Positions 55,386-64,000 of a DNA stretch of 64,000 nt are shown one piece after another (position 1 is the first letter of the stretch; every line of letters starts with the position of its first letter). The translations under genes were made by a program, and so were the position numbers. Below the pieces are notes generated by a model. The model saw nothing but the letters and a program-made list of their open reading frames with translations, did not search any database and was not told where the DNA came from. Source of the stretch: Oncomelania hupensis (lineage: Eukaryota > Mollusca > Gastropoda > Littorinimorpha > Pomatiopsidae); the NCBI GenBank assembly GCA_036898135.1, contig CM072515.1:70567403-70631402 (forward strand), written 5' to 3'.

Positions 55386-56755
55386 AAGTCAAAATCAATC
55401 ATTTCTGACACGCCAGTGCAAAGTCAGTGTTTAGTTACGGGCATTCGCAGCGTTTGGCTGGTGAACTACTTATAAGGTCTAAACCTTTTCATGTCTATCC
55501 GTATAATGTCTTAATTTCTTGGGATGTTTTAAATGACCCAACATGAATGTACAAAGAGCCCTCGCAACTCGTTAGACCTAAAGGTACCACTGTAAGAATT
55601 GTGTCGTGCGGCGATATCTCATTTTAAACAATCAGGATTTAGACATTAAAGGACGACGGAAGGTTGGCTAAAATGAACTTGGAGTTGTGAGATATTATTT
55701 TCCCTCGCTATCACTAATCTCCAGGTGGGTCAGCGCCCAGTCTTTTGAGTTTCATTGAAGGCTCCAGTGACATTCTTATGTAAAAACAGCAAACACTTAT
55801 CTACACTTGATATGGGGAGAACGTGCTATTGATTCTTACACACGCCAACCCGCCCACATGTATGCAGCAATGATGTTTAGAGGGAGAGAGAGAGTGAGAA
55901 GGGAGGGGGGTGGTGGTGAGTAAGGGTACGGGGTGGAAAGTGAGAGTTTAGACTACACGATTAAATAATGAACATGACACCTTGATTGTGAGCTAGCTCT
56001 CGTGGTCAAGCTGTTTTGTTTATTTGCTGACTGCAAGGTCCGTGACTAATGATCACTCTGTAGCACTTGGTAGACGGACGCGATTCAGTTACGCACAAAG
56101 AACGATTTGGAATGATCCAGCAGATGGAATTTTCTTGCTCATTCAGTACTTCGTCATAGACAAATCGCCCATTTCACAGTAACTACAAACATTGAATAAT
56201 AGCCCAATCAATTCCAGCAACCTTGCAACATAAATCGTCCCCTATATGCTTATGTGTCCGGGGACGTAAATCTACACACTGAACTGAACTGACTGAACTG
56301 GGTGTGAATAATAGCCCAATCAATTCCAGCAACTTTGCAACCTTGGGGTAAGCTGATAGTGATAGGTCGAATCCCATGTAGCAATCGTGAGATAGGGTCT
56401 AACGTCGATATTTCACTATTAAATTGGTCTCACCCTCTGAAATTTTTATCGCTAGTTTTCAATCTCTCAAAGACGGTAATGTCCCTCCACCAGGAAACAG
56501 CTTAAAAGTTCGAAAGCCGGATAGATGAAACACGGCAGTTTAACACAGTATTTCGTTGCAGCGGTCGTCGAAAAACTAACGCGACGTAGCTAAGGAAAAT
56601 GCCTCGCTTGGTCTCGGACACGACGTAACGACGGAACGACACAACTTCACAATATTATTAATAGCTACTTATAAGAAGAGGGAACACTGAGTTATTTTTG
56701 TTGTTATTGTTGTTGTTGTTGTTTTCTCTAAAGACAAGTACTACTATATGGACAA
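55386..56755. other. No gene seen; direct repeat at 56193/56305
   Basis: A ~38 bp direct repeat (gaataatagcccaatcaatt..., 56193-56230 and 56305-56342) lies 112 bp apart. Otherwise unique. Confidence 0.5.
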
Positions 56756-56915
56756 CTCTCCCCGCAGACCTCCTCCAGATCCGACAGGTTTATCAGCTGC
56801 CGCCCGAGGACAGAGGTTCCGCCGGTCCTCTCTTCCGAGCGTCATTCGACTCACAAACGCCATTCTCTGACTTTATGAAATCCGATTAGTCAGTCAGTCA
56901 GTCAGTCAGTCAGTG
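56756..56915 (+). repeat. Possible LINE C-terminal scrap with (AGTC)n tail
   Basis: One plus frame reads TGLSAAARGQRFRRSSLPSV, resembling the ...RFR.S.LPS.IRL ends of some LINE proteins, and it is followed by about seven AGTC units. Short and uncertain. Confidence 0.35.
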
Positions 56916-57015
56916 TGATAAATTTAGCTAGTCAGCCAGAATTATTATTGTGAAGTTGTCCTGCCCATACGTCGTAGCTGAGACCAGGCGAGGCGTTTCC
57001 CTCTGCCTCAGCTAC

Positions 57016-57306
57016 GCTGAATCTATATCACGTGTTTGTAGACTTCAAGAAAGCGTTTGACCGAGTCTGGCATGCAGCTATGTGAGCAACCATGAGAGCG
57101 TACAACATCAGCTCTAACATTATTGAAGTCATCAAAAGCCTAGACAGGGTTACCAGTGCAGTCCTCCACAACAGCGCCATCTGGAACTGGTTCAGAACAA
57201 CAATCGGCGTGCGTCAAGAATTCCTACTCTCTCTAACACTCTTTAACATCTTCCTGGAGCGCATCATGTCGATGCCCTTGCAGATCACGAAGGCCCATTC
57301 AGAATA
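57016..57306 (+). mobile_element. RTE LINE fragment (RT palm region)
   Basis: Plus-strand frames VFVDFKKAFDRVWHAAM, then MRAYNISSNIIEVIKSL...SAVLHNSAIWNW and GVRQEFLLSLTLFNIFLERIM match residues ~238-325 of the RTE RT. A stop at 'atgtga' (57079), an indel, and loss of the GC in GVRQGC show it is dead. Both ends are truncated. Confidence 0.92.
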
Positions 57307-57987
57307 GGGGGTAGTTGTACAGCACCATGGCGCTTGGTACAATAGCTTCAAACGTGCACAGGATTATTTCCCGTTCGGATGTTGCTCAGTAGTGAGCGGC
57401 GTAGCTGCAGCTATGTTCCTTCGCCCCCCTTCCCACCTCACCTCCCCCCTCCCCTCCCCTCTCCGCCCTCGCTCTCATGCTCTCACACAGCTGTTCTCGC
57501 TACATTAGTGTGAAACTTTCACACGATTATCTCCCGTTCAAATGTCGCTCATTAATATTCAGATATTGTCCTTGTTAGTGTGTTTCTTTCTTTTTTTTCA
57601 TCGCGAAGAAGTCAAGATTTGCAAGCCTTCAACTGTATCTCCAGACAGCCACACCTACATAGCCAATAAGAACTAAGCTTTTCCAAAGTGTTTAATGTTG
57701 TTGGCGGTGTTGTCACTGGGCTTTATCCCAAAGAAGCCAAAGGAAAACATGGATAGGATAGGCCACTATCTCAACTATCTGGAAGCATATTCACACTTTT
57801 CTGCTATCCTATGCACCAACGGGAATCCCCTCTATGAAAAATACTTCCGGTTTTTTTTTCTCCGCGTGTTTTAGTGAGTTATTTTCAAATATTCAAGAAT
57901 AATAACATGTGTCACTGGCCACCTGTATCGTACCCTCACATATTTTTATTTTTTTTGCTGCATTTTATTATCCCTTTCTATCGCCAG
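57307..57987. other. No gene seen
   Basis: Unique sequence, C-rich around 57424-57475. Confidence 0.45.
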
Positions 57988-58157
57988 TGGCGCGCCTAAA
58001 CCCTACCTACCTAACATTATTTGTGAATTTTTGAAAAATATTCGGAAAAACATAACGCCCAGATGCTGGCTCGAACCCACACCTGTCAGGCGCCATTGGT
58101 TTCTGGCTTGTGGACAAGGCAAGTTAGTCCCGCCTTAGCCCACTTGGCCACAAAGCT
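57988..58157 (-). mobile_element. SINE-B, inverted copy
   Basis: Reverse complement of the SINE-B head: 'ctgtcaggcgccattggtttct' and 'ggacaaggcaagttagtcccgcc'. The central 'tactccggttt' motif is deleted, and the 3' 'ggcgcgcctaaaccc' part is retained. Confidence 0.82.
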
Positions 58158-58252
58158 AGCCTAACATAGTCAGTTACTTCGTGTTTTGTGAAGGTTGCGA
58201 CGGCGAAGCTATGGAAAACTACAAGTTTTCAGGTCCTGTTTCACTTTCTGTC

Positions 58253-58955
58253 ACCCCTTGGGGTCATGAGCAATCTTGCCACTGTAGATTGTTCAAACCT
58301 ATAAAGGGAACAGTGAAAGCCACAGTTGAAAACCTGTCTTTCCTTTATAGGCAAGACGCTTCACTGCGGCAACAGTACCCCCGTTGGAGTGCCGGGGGTT
58401 TTCAGTATAAATAGTATCCCCACTTTATGGAAATTTAGTGCTTTAAATTCCCACTGTCGCTGTCTTCCTCATTTACTCTTTCCTATTCCTGCTCTGTCCT
58501 TCACTCTGCTATACTATCTTCTTCTTCGCTAGATCAATGACCTACCTTTTTTCTTGAAAACTCTTCCTGGACAAGACTCCTTGTTTGTGTATGAGGTCTG
58601 TTGGATCAGCTTGGGAGTGTTGGACGCTTTCTGCCGGGTGGTCACTAGGACTTCCTATGAATGTACTATTTAGCACTATAGGCATTTTATATGTATGTGT
58701 TTGGTTGATGATTTATAATGATGTTTGTATTCTATTTTGTTTTTGTAACCGGGGTGTTCGCGTAGTTGAGGTCAACCCTCAGCCGTCCCCCGCGTGGGAT
58801 GTCTTTATTGTAAAGTGACTGGCCGGTGGAGGGCATTCAATTTTCCCACTGGGGTTGTTTCAGCAGATCTTTTATGCGGATCGGGGGTTGTCCGGTCCTG
58901 ATTTGGCTCGGAGGAGTCCGCTGGACCTAAAGCAACAATAAATCAAATCAATCAA
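58253..58955 (+). mobile_element. Element A, complete reference copy (703 bp)
   Basis: Perfect 13 bp direct repeats TTCACTTTCTGTC at 58240-58252 and 58956-58968 fix both ends. It starts ACCCCTTGGGG and ends CTGGACCTAAAGCAAC plus AATAAATCAAATCAATCAA. A 13 bp duplication and a short tandem 3' tail mean retroposition by a LINE. There is no conserved reading frame and no convincing box A/box B pair, so it is neither a standard tRNA SINE nor an obvious truncated LINE. Confidence 0.95.
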
Positions 58956-58968
58956 TTCACTTTCTGTC

Positions 58969-59254
58969 GATGATCGACGCACCTCCGAAGTCGCCACAAA
59001 TACATGCCTCTACGATTGTTTTTTTGCATCCTTTCACTGAGCATGTACTTCCTCCACCGTTTTTATACTTATCCCACTCGTTTTCTGGCTCTAACAATCG
59101 TCGTTTTCGGCAATTTGCCATATTTAAAAGTCACGCATCAAGCTTTGATAAAAGCAAAACAAGCCAAACCGGAACTTGGTTTCATATAACCTCGTTTTAA
59201 TTTATAATGGCGATACCCACGAGTTTTTATGAGAGGTGCCGGAAAGTTGTGGAT
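58969..59254. other. No recognisable feature
   Basis: Unique sequence between element A and the GATA array. Confidence 0.45.
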
Positions 59255-59263
59255 AGATTAGAT

Positions 59264-59328
<65 letters not shown>

Positions 59329-59460
59329 TAGATTAGATTAGATTAGATTAGATTAGATTAGATTAGATTAGATTAAGATTAAGATTTGATTAAGATTTGA
59401 TTAGATTAGATTAGATTAGATAGATTGATTTAGATTAGATTAGATTAGATTAGATAAGAT
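59255..59460. repeat. (GATA)n and (GATTA)n arrays
   Basis: About 18 GATA units flanked by GATTA units, followed by AAGATT variants and more GATTA. Confidence 0.97.
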
Positions 59461-60043
59461 ATTGTCCCTTTCCTACCGTCGGTGTAAAATTGAACTTGCA
59501 AATATTACGTTATGGGGTGAAGTTAGCCTAGACGGTGCTAGTCATCTTACTGTTTCATTACTTTCATAGTGGCTGTGTCAAGTTTAGGTTCAGAATAGAG
59601 GTCGGCGAGTTCTGTTTCACACTGTCCATGGTACACTGTAGTGTTGTACTTTCGCTGCCAGTTTTTTTTTTACTTTTGATTTTGTAAAATGGTGATAACT
59701 ATTTTGTGTGTGCTGAGAAAGCGGACTCAATCTTCACCCGATTGGCAACCACAAATATGTTCCAACCCGAAGGAAGTGAAAAACCAGGTCAACTCGCTAC
59801 ATATGCATCAGCCATACCGAAAGTCTTGTAACGTTTCACTGGGAAGAAAATAGTCTTACGTCTTCTGTCTTGTGCCGTGTAGGACCATCGCCGTTATTTG
59901 ATCGAAGGATGGGTGGAGCGTTTATGTGTGGGTGGGTTGGGGGAGAGGGAGAGGGAGTTTGACGTGGGTTATCAGGTAGTAGTAGGGATATGGCCTGCTG
60001 ACTTAATTAGAAGGCTCGGGAAGGTATAAAATAAAATGTTCGA
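59461..60043. other. No recognisable feature
   Basis: Unique sequence, no supportable gene. Confidence 0.45.
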
Positions 60044-60117
60044 GGTTCTAAGATCCCGAACCTTGGACCCAAAAAAAAAAAAAAGGTTCTGCAACCTAGG
60101 TTCGGGATCTGAGAACC
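60044..60117. repeat. Hairpin-forming inverted repeat with A14 loop
   Basis: The arms GGTTCTAAGATCCCGAACC (60044) and GGTTCGGGATCTGAGAACC (ending 60117) pair over ~23 bases with two mismatches. The loop contains A14. Confidence 0.9.
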
Positions 60118-60978
60118 TGGAAAGAAAAGGGTTTGAACCTTACCGAAGCTTTCGCGAACCTTCCAACGAAGACAGGCCAATAGTGAATCTGGCGTTATAA
60201 GGATCACGTCTTTAGCTGCAGGACACGTGTGAAAGTAGCCCCAACAGACTTGGCTTGTTATCAGCACGTGCAGTTTGTCACATGCAAGCTATCGCGGTTT
60301 GCTGAAGAGAGACGGCTGTGTAAACTTGCACAAACTTACGTGTATACTATCGTGTACGTGCCATGTATACTATCATGTACCTGGGTGCCAGATAACTAGC
60401 TTTACTGGTGGAGCCTGCAGGCGTTCGTCTTTCAGAGGTCGCCGGTTCCATCCTGTTTTCTATTTGTGCAGCGTTTTCACTTTCTTCCTGCCTTTCCTCT
60501 CTTCAGATCAAATCAAAATCGAAGTATCCTTTATTCCATAAAAAGTAAAATTCATGGTACACTTGAAGAAATGCCTATACAACTCACGCGCATACCAGGT
60601 AAGATCACTAAACATTAGTCACCTTAACACTTTTACACACGCTCTCTGACGTCATAGAAAGTTCTACAGACTGCAAACATGTGATCATCTGTTACTGAAT
60701 AGATCTGGAATGTTCGGTCAGTCGTGTTAAACAGAAAGTTACCAGTATGGCTACAATACTATGGACTAACAGAATCAAACATACATTAAGCAATGCTTTT
60801 TCTAGCAACAACAATAAAGCACATCAAAGGTAAATACATGCTATACTGGCACTCTTTGTAGCTCAACGCAATATTCCTAATGAACCTGTGTGTCTCATTC
60901 GTAATTGGTCCCACGCCTTTCACATATTGCCTCTACGGCAGTTTAAAGAACCAGGACTAGGTCATTGTCAGATCGCAA
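60118..60978. other. No gene; possible SINE/LINE tail and old LTR similarity
   Basis: A tRNA-like stretch with GGTTCCATCC near 60443 is followed by 'atcaaatcaaaatcgaagtatcctttattcc' (a LINE-type end on the minus strand, ~60505-60540). At 60795-60850 'ctagcaacaacaat...catcaaaggtaaataca' resembles 11925-11965 in the solo LTR. Each is weak alone. Confidence 0.3.
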
Positions 60979-61022
60979 ACTTCTCTTCTTCTTCTTCTTC
61001 TTCTTCTTCTTCTTCTTCTTCT
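60979..61022. repeat. (TTC)n microsatellite
   Basis: About 14 TTC units. Confidence 0.97.
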
Positions 61023-61365
61023 TTTTCCAGTAGATACTCAGGATCGACCTAGACTGATCGTTTATAGTGTTAGGTTGGCGTTACTTTGATTCTTGGTCTC
61101 TATCACAGATACTGCTCTGGCTAACTCAGATGCTTCTGCTCTTTACCATAAAGTTCATTCACAAGTTTACACGACTTCGTGGGGTGCTGTTAACGTCGCT
61201 GACTGAGGTCTAGGTTTAAAAAATATAAAGAAAGAAATAACTAAATAAAAATTTAAAAAACAACGTTTTCTTATTAAAATTAGTTACAGGCTGACATGGG
61301 GAAGGGAGGGAGATTACCCTCGGTGTCCTGAAACGTCTCGTAGTTAAGTCACTTAAGTTTGTTCC

Positions 61366-61480
61366 ACGCGGGGTTTGAACCCCGAGACCTTTTGCCTAGG
61401 AAACCAGCTCACTATGAATTAGACCACCCTCTTCTTCTTCTTCTTCTTCTTCTCCTCCTCCTCCTCCTCTTCCTCCTATT
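61366..61480 (-). mobile_element. tRNA-derived SINE fragment with (GAA)n
   Basis: The minus strand has box B GGTTCAAACCC (61371-61381) in a GGGG/CCCC T-arm, and GGTGGTCTAATTCATAGTGAG as a box A-like region (~61406-61426). It abuts a TTC/TCC tract (61428-61480). Confidence 0.5.
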
Positions 61481-61839
61481 TTCCTTTTTTTCCATCTTCT
61501 TCATAGAATACATAAAGCTGTCATCCACTCGTAAACTTAAAAATAATTGAGGTTGTTGGCCTGTTACCAGTCGTCATCTGTCTGTCTCGCTTTACTGCAC
61601 AAACGCACAAGTCATTCTGAGTGTCAGAGGTCTGAGTCAGGCTGGTTAAAGCCAATGACTCGGCAGTCGCTGAGGTGTGATACTGTATCCGTATGGACAG
61701 CCTGTAAACTAGATTTCTCAGCCTCCCATCTTGTTTGGGTTACTGGTTTGAATTAAAATTATAGTCCACACCTGTCTCTCTCCATTTACTGCTCAGGGTA
61801 TAATGTTATGAATGGAGGTGTGCTTCACTATATCATAAT

Positions 61840-61966
61840 CATCATTATCATCATCATCATCATCGTCGTCGCCGTTATCATCATCATCATCATCATCTTC
61901 TTCTTCTTCTTCTTCTTCTTCTTCTTCTTCTTCTTCTTCTTCTTCTTCTTCTTCTTCTTCTTCTAA
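61840..61966. repeat. (CAT)n followed by (TTC)n
   Basis: About 15 CAT-type units with GTC variants, then about 23 TTC units. Confidence 0.97.
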
Positions 61967-62053
61967 CATCTTCAAACTTCTTCTTCTGTTTCGCATGCTA
62001 TTTGGTCGTATTAGTCATCGATCGTTATCTTTTTTCCCCGGTACGTTTATCTC

Positions 62054-62055
<2 letters not shown>

Positions 62056-62124
<69 letters not shown>
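62056..62124. repeat. (ATT)n microsatellite
   Basis: About 23 ATT units. Confidence 0.97.
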
Positions 62125-62126
<2 letters not shown>

Positions 62127-62209
62127 TTTTGTGTGTATTAAATTATGTACGTTTCATTTAACCCTTGATCTCATTCGTTATGCTAAAAGCCTAACACACC
62201 TCATTACAA

Positions 62210-62212
<3 letters not shown>

Positions 62213-62253
<41 letters not shown>

Positions 62254-62288
62254 CTTCTCTCTCTTTCTCTCTCTCTCTCTCCCTCCCT

Positions 62289-62332
<44 letters not shown>
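62213..62332. repeat. (CT)n with CCCT interruption
   Basis: Two CT tracts around a CCCTCCCTCCCTCC segment. Confidence 0.97.
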
Positions 62333-62335
<3 letters not shown>

Positions 62336-63758
62336 CTCCTTGTTTTCCTGGAACTGGCCAGGCGTGTTGTATGCTGCACTGCAGGTAGAGAATTTGTATT
62401 ACTGGGGAGCTGGGGGCCGGGTAGTAGTCTAGATAGAGAAAGTTTGTTGTTCTCCTCGTTTGGCAAGCCTCGTGCTTCACAAGTGATGCTCGATAAGAGT
62501 TTGAAACCACTCGGCCGTTCTTTCTTCTGTCTGTTTCGCTGGAAACCATTTCTACCCAAACTTTGTGTGTAATGGACAACGCTAGAAACCTTTCTTCGCT
62601 ACACCAAACATCGTGTCATAGAAGCCATTAGTAATTTACTTGTGCCGAGCGTAGCTGGTTACACATTCTGTCAAACTCAAAGTGTGTCTGTAATTGAGAA
62701 ATATTTTCAAAACCTTATTGCACACCAGTAGTAGTAGAGCGGCACTCTGAAAATTGTGGGTTTGAATATCGAATGCTGATGGGGCTGCTGCAGCAGGAAA
62801 TCAACGTTAGTTGTTCTACTCGAAACCTTTTTTAAGGTTGAGATCTTATTGAGTGACATTTAACCACCAGTTGTTATCGTTTCACAATTTTTTTTGGGAC
62901 ACAGTGTGTGAAAAAAACTTTTTTTTTTCCCAAGTGCCAGTTGTTTATGAATCTAAAATCACTCCGTGCAAAAGGCGCGAAGCGAAACAAGGCGGATCAG
63001 TAAACAGGTGATGTAAAGCATTGGAAGTACGTATAGTCTGGCAGTTGGCAAAGTGGAATAGGGTAAGGTTGAAATATTTACAGAAGCGGTGGTATAGTTT
63101 TAAACTTACAAGTCTTTTTGTTTGTCTCACATTTTCAGCTTTGGTTTTGGTGACACACAGTTTGTACGCTAAGCTCTATAAGAGGAGGTTTCTGTCTACT
63201 GTTTGTCTTATGGTGCGCACACTGAGTAGCTGAGACTACACGACGCTTACGTTGGCCTCTCCTCTAGCTTGTGTAAAAGCTAAGCTTAAGTGCCTTGTCT
63301 GTTACGCTGTGTGGATGCTAGTGTTAAAAGTATCCACGTTGACCATGCCCCCCTATACAGATCCTTTCAGCATTCACAATGAATGTTGCCCCACTGAAAA
63401 AAATCTTACAACGAAAGAATAACTCTTTGGAAAACATAATTTGTTCTTTTTAAAGGAATAAGTTCCGTAGTTTCTTGTGCCTATTAAATAGCAGTGACTA
63501 GCAAAAAATTGCATCTACCGAAACGAGTAAGAGAAAGAACCCGTCAAAACAATTGCTCATAAGGTTTCTCGTTTTAGGTTGATAAAATAGACCCTGCTCT
63601 ACGCCAGGCACCAAAGACGCACGCTTCAAGCCGCGTGGTTCGTTCAGAAATAGGGTCAAAGTTTACACGGCAGTACCGTTAAAAACGGGATAAAATCACT
63701 CCAGGTTAGATCCGATTTGGAACGTTTAAACTTTAGCGGTTGGTTTGAGCCACGAGAG
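62333..63758. other. No recognisable feature
   Basis: About 1.4 kb of unique sequence. I see no coding frame, RNA gene or repeat that I can support. Confidence 0.45.
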
Positions 63759-63962
63759 GCCACTTTATCATTGTTTAATGGAAAAGCCACTTTATCATTG
63801 TTTAATGGAAAAGCCACTTTATCATTGTTTAATGGAAAAGCTACTTTATCATTGTTTAATGGAGAAGCCACTTTATCATTGTTTAATGGAAAAGCCACTT
63901 TATCATTGTTTAATGGAAAAGCCACTTTATCATTGTTTAATAGAAAAGCCAAAAGCCACTTT
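63759..63962. repeat. 27 bp minisatellite, 7 units plus a partial
   Basis: Units start every 27 bases at 63759, 63786, 63813, 63840, 63867, 63894 and 63921 (GCCACTTTATCATTGTTTAA...). Variation is minimal. Because 27 is a multiple of three, the minus strand stays open as repeated NDKVAFPLN, but nothing else suggests a protein. Confidence 0.97.
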
Positions 63963-64000
63963 AACTGGGGGGAGGTGGGGGGGGGGCCTTTTAATTTTTT

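Overview
This is eukaryotic nuclear DNA, most likely from a marine mollusc and probably a gastropod. The evidence is spliced exon fragments, tRNA-derived SINEs, several LINE clades common in lophotrochozoans, very dense di- and trinucleotide microsatellites, and one 500-base assembly gap at 24576-25075. There is no sign of prokaryotic organisation. Species assignment is inference from repeat style, not from a diagnostic gene.

Layout. 0-14 kb: microsatellites and short retroposons. These include copies of a ~700 bp retroposon I call element A, a tRNA-headed SINE (SINE-A), L2/CR1-type LINE 3' tails, a Tc1/mariner-like deletion derivative (8952-9328), a solo LTR with a 5 bp target duplication (11448-12071), a 52 bp minisatellite and a 360 bp pure GA tract. 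14.4-22 kb: a nearly complete minus-strand LINE. Its 1,094-codon ORF1 carries a coiled coil, an SGNH esterase-like domain and a Gly/Gln-rich tail; its endonuclease/RT ORF2 is broken by one frameshift. 22.1-23.3 kb: a decayed host-type gene with a SWIM zinc-finger signature and real splice junctions. 26-29 kb: element A inserted in a CTA microsatellite, then a ~40 bp minisatellite split by a LINE tail. 29.2-29.9 kb: a likely first coding exon of a host gene behind a cluster of CRE-like sites.

33-40.3 kb holds the most unusual structure, three elements nested like dolls. An RTE fragment carries an insertion of exactly 6,500 bp with short CAGGGTGGAGAAC inverted termini and a 6 bp target duplication. 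Inside that lies a ~5.1 kb element with ~190 bp inverted repeats, flanked by a 16 bp near-identical direct repeat. It encodes a large, broken, Cys-rich, transposase-like protein of no named family. 41.3-43.4 kb: a decayed LINE carrying a second tRNA-derived SINE. 44.3-48.4 kb: element A, itself interrupted by a full-length RTE LINE with a perfect 8 bp target duplication. 48.4-50.3 kb: an inverted element A and a truncated LINE. 50.4-54.4 kb: AT-rich, largely featureless. 54.4-58.9 kb: L2/CR1 remnant, a third SINE family (SINE-B), an RTE remnant and a complete element A with a 13 bp target duplication. The last 5 kb is simple repeats, ending in a 27 bp minisatellite.

The window is therefore mostly a record of nested transposition, with at most two or three host exons. 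LINEs appear to supply both the machinery and the 3' tails: element A shares its 3' end with the 14-22 kb LINE, and many AAT/ATT and some CTA microsatellites abut L2/CR1-type 3' ends.
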